Shown here piece after piece: positions 1 to 11,675 of a DNA stretch of 64,000 nt. Source of the DNA: Micractinium sp. NFX-FRZ. Its lineage: Eukaryota; Chlorophyta; Trebouxiophyceae; Chlorellales; Chlorellaceae. The notes below the pieces were generated by a model. The model was not told the DNA's origin and did not search any database. It saw nothing but the letters and a program-made list of their open reading frames with translations. Both the position numbers and the translations under genes were made by a program. Position 1 is the first letter of the stretch. Each line of letters opens with the position of its first letter. Location of the stretch: contig JAPTJF010000224.1 in the NCBI GenBank assembly GCA_029339195.1, positions 1 through 64,000 on the forward strand. Reading direction: 5' to 3'.

Positions 1-59
<59 letters not shown>

Positions 60-262
60 GTGGCTGTGTTTCCGGGAGATCTGTGTGCTGAGCGCAGGCG
101 GCAGCGTGGCAGGACACGTGGCAGGCGGGTTGGCCGCCTGGCGTGCCTCTGGCAACAGTTTTCTTCGTGCGTGTGTGCAGCAGGGTTGCCCGGGCGCTCA
201 CCCACTCACTCTCTCACTCACTCGCGTGCTCGTCCACTCCGTGCCTGTTGCCGCTGCTGCAG
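1..262. other. poly-G run and unresolved upstream part of the SBNO gene
   Basis: The first 58 bases are all G, which looks like a contig edge or sequencing artefact. The next 200 bases must belong to an intron of the SBNO gene and perhaps one more exon, because the first recognisable exon (263-390) starts with two bases of a split codon. I could not place that upstream exon. Confidence 0.5.
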
Positions 263-3200
263 GCACAACCACCGAGGACGGCGGGCGCGGCGGGCGGCGG
301 CGCGGCGGCTTTGGCGACACGCGTGCCACCTGGCGCAGCTTCTGGGCGGCTCACCAGGCCTTCTTCCGGCACATGACCATGGCAGCCAAGGTGGGTGCCA
401 CAGCACAGCACGGCACAATACAGCACAGCACAGCACAGCGTGCAATCGTTTTCCCGGCTGGCCGCTTGCCTGCAGGAGTGGGTGGCACCAGCCCTGCTCC
501 GGCGCTCCTCCCGTGCACGAACACCAATGCATGCTCTCCATCCTGCTCTCATACCCGGCCCGCCACGCCACCCCGCCTTCCCTTCCCGCCCCGCAGGTGC
601 CTGCCGTGGTGCGCATGGCCCAGGCAGCGGTGGCCAGCGGGCGGTGCGCCGTCATTGGGCTGCAGTCCACGGGGGAGGCGCGCACGGCAGACGTGGTGGC
701 AGAGAAGGGGGAGGAGCTGGACGACTTTGTGTCGGGTGGGTGCCTCTTCCTCTCCCCACCCTTTCTTTTTCCCCTACGCGCCCTCCGGCTGCTGCCGCAC
801 CTTGGTTGAGAGCTGCAACCCCTGTTTACCGGGGCCCTGGCTTGACAACGCCTGGACAACTATTACCTGACTGCACCCTTCGGCTGCTTTCTTGTTTCCC
901 ACCTCGCAGGCCCGAAGGAGCTGCTGATCCGGCTGGTGGAGAACTACTACCCGATGCCGCCAGACCCCAATGCCGAGGATTTGGAAGCAGGTGGGCACGG
1001 TTTGTTGAGGCAGGGCGGCGCATGCTGGTGCGGTGGGAATCGGCTTGTGTACCTTGGTGGCAGGATGGCGTCTTGCTGCCCCCTAGCTCCCAGCGCGAGG
1101 AGAGGAAGCAGGTGGAGGTGGGGAGGCAAGGGACAGAGCAGGTGGAGGTGGGGAGGCAAGGGGCAGAGCAGGTGGAGGTGGGGAGGCAAGGGGCAGAGCA
1201 GGTGGAGGCAGGGAGGCAGGGCTGGAGCAGGGCGGCCGAGTGGGGTGGCATGCAGGAGTCGAGCGCGTACCTTTGAATCATCAGCACAGGGAGAGCTGAC
1301 CCCAATGGTACCACACCCGCAGCAGTACGGTAGCAGCGTGGGGTGGCGTCCCTCCCCCTCACCCAGCCCCTCCTCCCCCGTGTGTACCCCCCCGCCACAA
1401 CCAGCTGCCTCCCCCAGAACACAGTGGACCCTCTCTATCACACTGCTGTCTGTCCCCTGCAGCCAGCAACCTGGCCAAGGGGCGCCATCGTGTGACCCCC
1501 ACCTGCCCTCCTGTATCCCTTCTTCAAACATAGCATCTCAAACCGCTGCCACCTCCTGCAGACAGCGACAGCGACGAGGAGTTTGAGGTGGCGGCCGTGG
1601 CAGAGGCGGTGGCGCGCAACGCGCTCGAGGGGCGGGACCAGTCGCTGCGGGGCGCCAAGGCGCGCAGCATCCGCTACAAGGAGTTTTCCGAGTCGGGTGA
1701 GGGCTGGTGTGTTGTGCTTTGCTCCCAGAGTCGGTCTGAAGCCGGTGTGAACCGTAGGCGTTTGCCGTAGCGGGTCGCACGCTGCAGCCCACGCTCGTTG
1801 TGCCGTGAGGGCTGATGTGTTTTGCTTTGTGGGCAGGTGTTCACGTGAGGTTGTTTCCTTTGACGCATTGTTTTCCGAGTTGAGGCCTGTTGAACCACTT
1901 TCTTCTGTGCGGGATGGCTGGTTTGGGGTGAGGCTGGAGTATGAGTGGGGGCCAAGGCGCGCAGCATCCGCTACAAGGAGTTTTCCGAGTCGGGTGAGGG
2001 CTGGTGTGCTGTGCTTTGTTGGGTGAGGTAAATTTAACCGTTCAGGGCCGGCAGAGGCTGTTTCCCGCTGTCTGCTTGTGCGGGAAGGCTGGTTTGGGTG
2101 CGGCCGGGACGGGGGCGCAAGGCACGCACGACTGGCTAGAGCAGTCCTCAGATGAGTGTGAGGCTGGCTGGGTCTTGCTTGGTCGCACGAGTTTGCCGCG
2201 CACCATTGCCCCCAGCTCCTGCTGCCCCCCTTCCAGTCTTGCTTCCTAACAGTCCCTGGCTTTGTTTCGTTGTATGGTGGGCCACGCTGGCTGCAGAGGA
2301 CATTGGCAACAGCTCCAGCGAGGATGATGGGGAAGAGGACAGCAGCGGTGCCTCCTCATCTTCTTCCTCCGACAGCGATGCCGAGGATGAGGCTGACGCA
2401 GAGAAGGAGGGGGAGGAGGAGGAGGCAGAAGCGGGCGTGGCAACCCGCCGCAGCAATGGCCGCGGCGGCGGCAAACCCGCCGCCCGGCCCGCCGCCCCAC
2501 GCGGCAAGGCGGCCGTGCCCAGCGGCAAGGGCAAGGGCGGCGGCGGCGGTGGCGGCGCCGGCACCAGCCGGAGCGCGCGCGGCGGCAGCGCTGCCGCCCG
2601 CCGCGGTGCCAAGGAGGCCAGCAGCAGTGGCAGCGATGAGGAGGATGGGAGCGGCAGTGGCGGGAGTGGGGATGAGTATGACCCCACCAGGGTGGCTGCT
2701 TCCTCGGGCAACTCTGAGAGCGGATCGGAGAGCGAGAGCGACAGCAAGAACACGCAGCGGCGGGAGGAGGTGAGGCAGGGGGGGAGTTGGTGTGTGTGTG
2801 GCGGGTGTGCAGTTGTGCAAGGTGGAATGTGGTGAGTCAGCAGGGGTTGGGAACAACAGCACGGCCACGCAGCATGGCAGGATGGGAGGCTGGCAGTGAT
2901 ATGTGTGTAGGGGTGGATGTCGGTACAAGTCTGGAACGGAAGCGCGGGGGGCAGGGCAGCGTGGGCGACCGAACCGGCCAGCTTCCACTTTGCCCGGCAA
3001 AACGTGCCTGCCTGCCTTCCACTTGCCCTTTTACAACACGCTCGCCTTGGCCTCGCCCTGCCCCGCCTTGGCTGCAGCGGCGGGCGGCCAAGCGTGCGGC
3101 CGCGGAGCAGCGGGCGCTGCGCCGCCAGCAGGCGGAGGAGGCGTATGCTGCTGCCCTCAAGCGCAAGGAAGCCGTGCTGGCTGAGGTGCAAAAGGTGAGG

Positions 3201-6200
3201 CTGGCCGGCTGGGGGTTTGTGCTTGAGGAAGGGTCACACGCGGTGCAGCATTGTCCATGGCCAATCAGATTGCGTCTCGCCTCCTTGCCCATGAGCGTTG
3301 GAGGTGCCCATGCCTCATCCCGCCCTGCCCCTTGGCTCATCCCTCAGTTGCCATGCCTCCATTTCATATGTTCCCATGGACCACTGGGCACACTCAGCGG
3401 CCCTTTGGCACGTGGCGGAGAATGACCAGGCTTCCGAACCATGTGACTTTATCCTACCTCCTCTGTGTCTGCCAACTCCTGCAGCTGGAGCTGCCATGAA
3501 CCCGCTGGGCACGCTTATTGACCCAGGCAGCCCGTCGAAAAGTGGCCCAGAAGGGCTGAGCTCCTGAACCTTGCTACTCATTCCTCCATGTTCTTTTCCC
3601 TCTCATCAAATCTTCTCATTTTGCAGCTGGAGCTGCCCATGAACCCGCTGGACACGCTGATCGACCAGCTGGGCGGGCCGTCCCACGTGGCGGAGATGAC
3701 GGGGCGCAAGGGGCGGCTGGTGCGGTCCAAGAGCAGCGGCGGGGTGGTGTTCGAGATGAGGAACGCGTCTGGGGTGGACAAAGGTGGGCAGGGGGGCAGG
3801 GAGGGAGGGAGGGGGGATGTGTGCATGTGTGTGTGCCAGGACGGGTGGTGCGCGCGATGGGCGTACTTGTACATGCACCGGGGGAGGACAACGGTAAGGA
3901 GCCAGAGTGTTTCGCAAGTGGAGGTTCCCCTCTGGGGCAGTTGTGGGTGGCGCATCACCTTTCACTGCATCACGCCCGCTGCCCCCTTCCTTGCACAACC
4001 AACAGGCGCCACCTGGAGATGATCAACGTGCACGAGCGCAGGAAGTGCAGAGCAAGCACCACACCTCACCTCCTCTCACCCTCTGCCCTCTCTTCTTTCC
4101 ACCAGGCGCCACCCTGGAGATGATCAACGTGCACGAGCGCGAGCTGTTCTTGCGGGGCACCAAGCTGGTTGCCATCATCAGCGAGGCCGCCTCCACCGGC
4201 ATCTCCCTGCACGCCGACCGGCGCTGCGCCAACCAGCGGCGGCGCGTGCATTTGACCCTGGAGCTGCCTTGGTCGGGTGAGTGGCGATGGCCTGCCTGTT
4301 CAGTTTGCGGGCTGGCAGGCGGCAAGGTGTTCCTCTGTTCTTTTCCTAGGGATCGACAGGTGGGCAGGGGGCCTGCTCTCACGCTGGAGTCGCCCTGGTC
4401 GGGTGAGCGAACGTGTTTTTTGGGGGGATTCTGGGGACTGACCGTGACGGGCGCGGAGGTGCACATGCCAACAGGGCAATTGCTCTCAACACTGCAGCCA
4501 AGGCCATGCTGTGTCCCCGGGTCTCATGCGCATCGACCTTTCCACCATGCTGTGCCCCCGCGTCACATGCCTGTCCCCCCCACTGCCCGCCCTCCTGCAG
4601 CCGACAAGGCCATCCAGCAGTTTGGTCGCACGCACCGCGCCAACCAGGCGCACGGCCCGCAGTACCGCCTCATCTTCACGCCGCTTGGAGGGGAGCGCCG
4701 CTTTGCGGCCGCCGTGGCTCGCCGCCTGGAGAGCCTGGGCGCGCTGACGCAGGTGGGCATGCTGTGCTGTGCTGCGCTGCGCTGTGCTGCGCTGCGCTGT
4801 GCCATGCCACGCTGTGCTGTGCCTGGGCTGCGCTGTGCGCTGTGCTGTGCCGTGGCACGCAGCCTAGACAGCCTGGGCGTGCTGACGTCTGTGGGCATGC
4901 TGTGCCATGCCACGCTGTGCTGTGCCTGGGCTGCGCTGTGCGCTGTGCTGTGCTGTGCTGTGCAGTGCTGTGCTGTGCTGTGCCATACCACACTGTGCTG
5001 TGCCTGGGCTGCGCTGTGCGCTGTGCTGTGCCGTGGCACGCAGCCTGCGCCGCCTAGGAGTGCTGATGCAGGTTTGCGGGGCTGCTGCCATGCCTTGCTG
5101 TGCCGTGCGGAGCTGGTGTTGTGCTTGTGCGATGCCATGCTGTGCAGTGCTGTGCAACGCCGCCTGCAGAGCCTGGGTGCGCAGACACGGTTGGATGCTC
5201 CGCTGCCAGCAAGGGAGCCTCAGCCGCCGGGCAGGCTGTAATCAGGGTAGCGTCCTGAATTCAGCTGCCAACAGAACTGCCTGCCTGCATGCCTCCTTTT
5301 CACTCGCCCCACACCCTCGCCTGCCTCCTCCACCGCCTGCCTCCCTGGTCCCCCTTGCAGGGCGACCGCCGCGCGGGCCCCAGCCTGAGTGCCTACAACT
5401 ACGAAAGCGTGTGGGGCCAGCGGGCGCTGCGTGAAATGTACCTGGCGATCATGGGGGAGCGCCGCGGCGGCCCGCTGGCGCTGCCCCAGCCGTGCCGCCC
5501 AGGTGGGGCGCCGCCGCTGCCGCTGCTGCTGGTGCAGGGTGCGGGGGTGCAGGGTGGCAGCGATGGGCTGCGAATGGGGCGCGGTGCTAGCCATGCGCGG
5601 GTGCTAAATTGTGCAAGCAGAGGGCAGCTCTGATGCCATTGACGCCTGCTGTGGGCATGTGTATCTGCAGTTGCACCCTGCCGCCTGCCCGCCTCCCAGC
5701 CACGCATGATCCTCCTGCTGCGCTGCCTGCCTGCAGGGCCGGACGGCGAGCCCCCGCGCGTGCCTCTGGCCGCCTTTCTGGGCAAGGCGCGTGCGCTGCT
5801 GCTGAACGTGGGCATCATCCGGCACAACAAGCAGGTCGTGCCAGGTAGGCGTGCTGCCATGCTGGCGCCATGCTGGCATGCGTGTGGCATGGCGCAGCAG
5901 GCTGAGCGTGGCGTAGGCGTTGCTGCTCGATTATGGGCATCGTTCGGCACTCAGAAAGGGGATGGTGCCAGGTGGAGGGCAGGCGCCTGCAGCAGGAAGG
6001 CTGGCGGCTGGCGGTGGTTGGGGGGGACAACCCGGCAGCACAGCGCTGCTTTGCGCACGCACCGTAACAATCCCTCTGCTCTCCCGCCTCCCAACCTCCC
6101 CTTCTCCCACCGACGCCCCTGCAGCCTCCCACATCAATGTGTACCTGTCTTGCCCCGAAGGAGCGCCGCCTTCTGTGGGGCGCATCGACGAAAAGGAGAT

Positions 6201-9200
6201 GACCGACGTGCCCCGCTTCCTAAACAGGCAAGTGGGAGGCGGGGGAGGGCCTCGGGTTGATGAATGCTGTCAGACTGTCAGGCTGCCAGGCTGCCATGCA
6301 GGCGCTGACAGGGCGCGCGTCCCGGGGCCATTCCAGCTGCACAGCTGCGACGCTGCGCCGCGATTCCCTGCCCCTGCCTCGCTCTGCCCCCTGCCCCCTG
6401 CCCCTGACCCAGCAGGCTGCTGGGCTGGAGCTTGCGGCCCGTTAGTCCCTCAATCTTTCAAATTGGCCAGTCCCGCATGCATTCAAATCCACCAGTGCCC
6501 CACAAGCTCCCTCCTCCACTGGGTTCCGCCAATTCAACCACAGTGCCATTGGGCACTTGTCTGTGCCGCCGCAGTGTGCCCCCTCCTCCCGCCGCCCCGC
6601 AGGCTGCAGGGTCTGGTGCCCTCATGTCTCCCCTCTTCCCCTTCATGCGCACCGCAGCACTGATCTGTACCGCCTGCGCCCCTTCCTTCCTGGCCCCGTC
6701 CTGCAGGCTGCTGGGGCTGGAGCCTGTGGCCCAGCAGGCCATCTTTGACTTTTACCAGGTCACCCTGGAGGCGCTGATGGACAAGGCTAAGCGGGAGGGC
6801 ACGCTGGGTGAGGGGGGAGGGTGCGCTGGGTGAGGGGGGAGGGGCGAGGGCAGGAGGGAGGGCACGGTGGGTGAGGGGGATGGGCCCTGTGGGGGTGAGG
6901 GTAGGGTGGGGGACGAGGGCAGTAGGGAGGGCACACTGGATAAGGGCGACAGACCAGGGTCGGGACGGATTGAGGCCTGTGGGGGTGGCGATCCTGGTGT
7001 GCCCGGCGCGTGCTGCCCTGTCCCACAATTTGACTTGCCTGCCTCCCTGCCTGCCTCCCTGCCAAGAGCCTTGTCAACGTCATCGTCCTCAGCCTGATCC
7101 TGGTGTCCTAACCTTGCCCCTTCCTTCCCTCCCTGCCGTGCCCCCCCCGGTGCCCACCTGCAGATGAGGGCATTGTGGACATCAAGGCACGCAGCGTGAG
7201 CCTGGTTGGGCAGCCACGCGTGCTTCACAAGGACGCAACCACGGGCGCCTCCACAGGTGCGCCGCCGCCCTGCCCGGTCGTGGCGCCGTGCCCATGCCCG
7301 CTGCTGCCCCTGCTGCCGCCACCGGTGGCGTCGCAGGGCCAGTGCAGGAGCTGCTGAGCACCCTGGGTGTTCTTCTCCCGCTTGGGTGCTCGCTTCTGAG
7401 ACCCTGCTTTTGCCCTACACTCTGCCCCGGTCTCGCTGACCATACTGCTGTCTGTACCGCCTCCCCTCCCTGGATTGTACTGCATTTGTCCTCTGCCCCA
7501 AGTGTTGAGCCGGACCGGGGGCTCCCAACCGTACTGCCGAATCACCACTACTGTACTGCCCCCCCTCCTGTACTGCCCGCAGTGATGTACGAGGTTGAGA
7601 TGGACCGGGGGCTGCCCTGGCAGGATGCCCTGCAGCTGCTGGAGCAGCAGCAGCAAGCGGCAGCCTTGGAGGACGAGCGGGCAGCGGCAGGGCTGACGTC
7701 GCCTGTCGGTGCTGCGGCGGTGCCGGCGGTGCTGGCATCTGTGCCTGCGCCAGAGGGTGCGCAGGACGGCCCGCAGCAGGAGCAGCAGGAGGAGAAGACG
7801 GAGGAGGAGGCGGCGGCGGGTGGTGTGAAGGAGGAGCAGCAGGAAGCGGCGCCGGCAGTGAAGGAAGAGAAGGAGCAGGGTGCTCCTGCAGCCGACGGCA
7901 GCGAGCAGCGTCAGGCGAGCTCTGAGGGAGAGTCGGACAGCGACCAGCAGCCCACCAGCGGCGCTCTGCCTGCCCAGCGGGAGCAGGCTGATGAGCTGGC
8001 AGCAGCTGCCAAGAGCGGCAGCCCCAAGGCAAATGGGTCGCTTGCCGGCACCGGCGGCGCAGCAGCTGGGCAGCAGAAGCAGACGAAGAGGCAACGGAGG
8101 CAGCCGAAGGACGAAGAGGAGGGTGACGGGTTGCCGGCAGGAGACGGCGGCGGGAGGGCAGAAGGCAGCAAGCGACGGCGGGCAGATTGCGGCACGGCGC
8201 AGCCTTCTAAGCAGCGTCAGCGGCAGCAGCAGCAGGAGTCGGGGACGATAGACCTGACCCTGTCTGACAGCGAAGAGGAGGCAGCGGCGGCAGCGGCACC
8301 CGCAGCAGCTGGCAAGGGCAAGCAGCAGCAGCGGCGGCAGCTCAAGCAAGAGCCTTCTGACTCAGATGTGGTGATGCTGACTGATGACGGCAGCGCAGAC
8401 GACACGTCGAAGGCAAAGGCAAAGGAGGGCGGCAAAGCAGGTGGGTGGGGCTCCTGGCTGTCTGGCGGGCCGGGCAGTGAGTTGAGAACAAGGGAGCCTG
8501 CATCTGCTGTCTGGCGGGCCGGGCAGTGAGCTGAGCACAAGGGAGCCTGCATCTGCTGTCTGGCGGGTTGGGCAGTGAGCTGAGAGCAAGGGAGCCTGCA
8601 TCTGCTGTCTGGCGGGCCGGGCAGTGAGCTGAGAGCAAGGGAGCCTGCATCTGCTGTCTGGCGGGCCGGGCAGTGAGCTGAGAACAAGGGAGCCTGCATC
8701 TGCTGTCTGGCGGGCCGGGCAGTGAGCTGAGAGCAAGGGAGCCTGCAAGGGCCCGGCTGCTCTGGTGGGCAGCAGGAAGGCTGCGGAGGCTGGCACACGC
8801 GGCAGCGGGCGGCAAGCAGTAGCTGCAGTGACGGCTGTTTGGCCAGCGCTGTGATGTGCTGTGCTCTCTCTCTCTGCTGAATGGGGCCGGACCCTGCACG
8901 ACCTGGAACAATGTGTGTGGTCGGTGTGCAGGCGGCGGCAGCACACCGGCAAAGGGGGGCAAGCAGGCGGCCGGCAAGGGGCGCTGGGGGAGCGGCTTCT
9001 ACCGAGCCAGGCAGGAGGGCATCAACCGGCAGGTGGGCGACACGGCACGGCCTGGGGTCACCTGTTGCACGGGCACGGCAGCAGGAGCTGGGACAGCCTG
9101 AGGAGGGGTCAGGGCTCCTTTGCACTCTTTCCCTCGCCAACCGTCAGCTCCCCACATGCCACTATGCACACCCTTCTTGTACACACCCTTTCGGCGCTTG

Positions 9201-11147
9201 CATGCACGGCGTCACGTTCAGTGTGGTCCTGCCATCGACCTGCACGCTGCCCTCCACACCCCTCCTCCCTCGCGCCCCTGCCACTTGCTTCTGCACCTGC
9301 CCCCCTGCCCCCGCCCCGTCCTCCCACGCCTGCAGGTGCACGTCCTGCTGGCGCTCCAGATAGCGGGGTCCCAGCCCCCCACCTTCCACATATACCGCCC
9401 AGCCACGGGCCGCGCACGGCAGAACTTGACGCAGCAGGTGAGGCGCGTGGGGCGGGCCGCTTGACAACAGATTAGTGGGGCAGAGGCGTGTGTCAAGGGC
9501 TGGTGCCCGGGCAGAGAGGGCAGAGCGTCTTGGCGCTGCTCGCGCCAGAGCGTGACAGTGCGGTTCGGCCTGGGAGCGCGGGCGCAGGGGCTGCGCGCCT
9601 GGGGAAGCACGTGACGGCAGCGTGCACGCAGCTCCCCTCGCAGCGGTTGCCCCAGCACGCCTCCCACCTGCCTGCCTGCTCAGCTCCCTCCTTGTCCACC
9701 CACCCCCTCAGCTGCCCACCCTTCTTTGGCCCCCCCTACTGTCCCACCTCTGCAGCCGCGTCTCTGCCCACCTCCTGCCCGCTCACCCGCTGTGCTGTCC
9801 CTCACCCCCGTGCTGGCCCTTGTTCCCGCCTCGCTTCCTCTTCTGGTTGTGCCGCAGGAGCTCAAAGACCGCTACTCCCCACTGGATCCGCCCGCCTGCC
9901 AGCCGCTGTGGGACAAGGCCTACGAGGCGGCCGGCGGGGGCAAGGACAAGGATGGGAAGGAGCGCAAGGTGGCTGTGTCCCGAAAGAAGCGGCTGCACAT
10001 TCTGGGAGGCGCCGTCATGCGCAGCTGGGGAGTGGTGCAGGTGAGTCAGCAGGGGCAGGGGTGGGCGGGTGGACAGGTGGGGTGAGAGAGGTTGGAGAAG
10101 GGGAACCGGGGCAGCTGTGCGAGCTGTAGACGGGGTGCATTGCTACTGCCGCTGGCCTGACGAGATACGCGCGCTGCCGCTTTGCTGGCCTGCCTCTGCC
10201 AGCCAGCCTGTGTGCCGCTCATCTCACCAGCCCTGCCTTTGCACGGTTGTGTCCCCACCCCGCCCTGCCCCGCCCCGCAGGCCGCGCTGGCGCGGCACGC
10301 CAAGTCGGGGGAGCGCCGCATGCGGGTGCTGCGCATTGCCACAACAGGGGACGCGCCTCAGCGCCTGGTAGGCATGCTGCTTCCAGAGCCAGCTGTTGAA
10401 GAAGTCACAGACGCACTAAAGAGCAGCGGCGAGCAGGCAGACGGCGAGGCGGCTGGCAGCGGCGGTGATGAGGGCAGCGGTGCCGCCGGCGAGGCGGCGG
10501 CGGCGGCGGCAGCCGCTGCCAAGCCAGGAAAAGCGGCGGCAGTGAAGCGCGGCGGTAAGCAGCAGCAGAAGAAGGGGAAGCAAAAGCGGCAGGAAGACGA
10601 GGAGGAGGATGAGAAGGAGGAGCAGCAGCAGCGGGGCCGCAAGCGGGGCCGTGGCCGTCCGCAAGCTACATCCCCGGAGCAAGAGGAGGAGGAAGAGGAG
10701 GAGACACAGTCACAGGAGGAGGAGGAGCAGCAGCGGCACCAGCAGCAGCCACAGGCGCAGCGGCGCAAGCTGCGGGGCCGGCGGGGCCCGGTGGGCAGCG
10801 AGGAGGAGGAGGAGGAGGAGCAGCAGCAGCAGCAGCCGCGGTTGCAGCGACAGCAGCCAGCCCGCGGGGGCAAGCAGCCGGCGCGAGGCGGCCGCAAGCA
10901 GCCGGCTGCCAAGCCTGCTAAGCCTGCTGAGCTTGCAGACCCCAGCGGCAGCAGCGACTCGGACAGCGATGATGAGGCGGAAGAGGAGGAGGAGGAGGAG
11001 GGGGGCACTTCTGGGACAGCCGCCACGGAAGAGACGGAGACAGAAGAGCAGGCGTCATCGTCGTCAGAAGAAGAGGAGGAGGAGGCCCCTCCGCCGCCGT
11101 CCCGCCGGCGACAGCCAGCGCGCGGCAAGCCCGGGCACGGCAAGTAA
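263..11147 (+). CDS. SBNO: Strawberry notch / FORGETTER1-type helicase-like protein (C-terminal part, 5' incomplete)
   Basis: Nineteen phase-consistent exons: 263-390, 597-735, 910-990, 1562-1696, 2297-2769, 3078-3194, 3627-3783, 4106-4276, 4601-4752, 5361-5502, 5737-5844, 6125-6227, 6707-6807, 7164-7256, 7583-8440, 8932-9032, 9336-9437, 9858-10040, 10281-11147 (about 1,402 residues here). The family comprises nuclear superfamily-2 helicase-like chromatin regulators; plant FORGETTER1 acts in heat-stress memory. Recognisable parts are [28 protein letters not shown]; the helicase-C block with [34 protein letters not shown] and FGRTHRANQ; and a distal domain with [25 protein letters not shown] and [19 protein letters not shown]. 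The ATP-binding half lies before the window. Three long Gln/Glu/Lys/Ser-rich segments (exons 2297, 7583 and 10281) separate or follow the conserved blocks. The intron after 6227 has a GC donor. Confidence 0.9.
1111..1230. repeat. 30-bp minisatellite, about 4 copies, SBNO intron
   Basis: A 30-bp G/A-rich unit starting ggtggaggtg is repeated at 1111, 1141 and 1171 with one mismatch, plus a decayed fourth copy from 1201. It lies inside the intron 991-1561. Confidence 0.9.
1951..2018 (+). repeat. exon echo of SBNO exon 1562-1696 (68 bp, one mismatch)
   Basis: Bases 1654-1721, which span the last 43 bases of the exon, the GT donor and 25 intron bases, recur at 1951-2018 with 67 of 68 identical. 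A more decayed third trace (ttttccgagt) lies near 1870. The same intron also has two similar stretches around 1908 and 2080. Confidence 0.9.
3481..3534 (+). repeat. exon echo of the start of SBNO exon 3627-3783
   Basis: This segment repeats the acceptor and first 50 or so bases of the following exon (gcagctggagctgcc... aacccgctgg...) with several substitutions and a one-base deletion that breaks the frame. Confidence 0.85.
4001..4039 (+). repeat. exon echo of the start of SBNO exon 4106-4276
   Basis: It copies the acceptor and first 34 exon bases (caggcgccac, then ctggagatgatcaacgtg) with a one-base deletion. It lies about 100 bp before the real exon. Confidence 0.85.
4379..4408 (+). repeat. 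exon echo of the end of SBNO exon 4106-4276
   Basis: It matches 4251-4280 (ctggagctgccttggtcggg and the donor) with few changes and retains a GT donor. Confidence 0.75.
4755..5190 (+). repeat. (CTGTG)n-type microsatellite with three echoes of the preceding SBNO exon end
   Basis: The intron is filled with tandem gctgt units. Embedded are three degenerate copies of the last 40 bases of exon 4601-4752: about 4850-4906, 5034-5080 and 5152-5190. The first retains cctgggcgtgctgacg and the gtgggcatgctgtg that follows the real donor. Confidence 0.85.
5916..5974 (+). repeat. exon echo of the end of SBNO exon 5737-5844
   Basis: It aligns with 5794-5848: gctgctgct, atgggcatc, cggcac and the terminal gtgccaggt donor are retained, with indels in between. 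Confidence 0.7.
8461..8754. repeat. 49-bp minisatellite, six copies, SBNO intron
   Basis: Copies begin at 8461, 8510, 8559, 8608, 8657 and 8706, each starting tctggcgggc or a close variant, with only scattered substitutions. The array begins 20 bases after the donor of exon 7583-8440. Confidence 0.95.
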
Positions 11148-11675
11148 CTTGGCGGATCTCATTTTCTGCGATTCTGCTAGCACCACACCTCACGAGCACA
11201 TGCTATGCAAGGACAACAACATGTAATCTATCCTGCTGCCCCAAACATGCATGCAAGCGAGATACTGGCTGCCAGGTGCCGCCGCCGCCACCGCCTCCCC
11301 GGCCTGCTGAGGGTGTGCTGGCTGCACAGGGGGATGTGCCGTCTTGTGTGCCCTCGTTTGTCCTGCTCGGCCCTTCGTTGCTCGCCCGATCCTGCCCACT
11401 GAAACGGTGACAGGTGAGGTGGGGCCCCTGCACGGCTGCTCGGCGTTGCTGCCCAAAGTGGGCCAGGCGCAGCTGGCTGAGCCCTGTTCGAGTCGCTCTG
11501 CCCCTGTAGGGGGCCGCAATAGGGGCAATTGCCGGGTTTCATGAGGGCAAAGACTGTCAGGAGACGCTGCTCGGGCTTCCACGCGCCCTCGACTTTGCCT
11601 GCACGGCTTCTTGCTTCCCCGCAGGGCCCCCACCCTGGCGCATCAATCTCCAACGACCTCTCGACACCCGAAGAC
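11148..11675. other. SBNO 3' flank and EVE-gene 5' flank
   Basis: No further gene is visible. A TGTAA at 11222-11226 lies 75 bp after the SBNO stop and is the likely poly(A) signal. The rest should hold the promoter and 5' leader of the EVE-domain gene. Confidence 0.6.

Noticed and set aside
1..58. Telomere at the window start
   Set aside because: The run is pure G with no TTTAGGG-type repeat.
4563..5157. Open frames made of Cys-Ala-Val or Ser-Thr-Ala-Gln-His repeats
   Set aside because: They are translations of the CTGTG microsatellite inside an SBNO intron.
7225..8349. Long minus-strand open frame (374 codons) opposite the SBNO gene
   Set aside because: It is the complement of a Gln/Glu-codon-rich SBNO exon and gives only Leu/Arg/Cys-rich sequence without domains; GC-rich coding DNA commonly leaves such shadows.
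8461..8754. Regular repeats resembling a CRISPR array
   Set aside because: Units are directly tandem with no unique spacers, and the genome is eukaryotic; it is a minisatellite.
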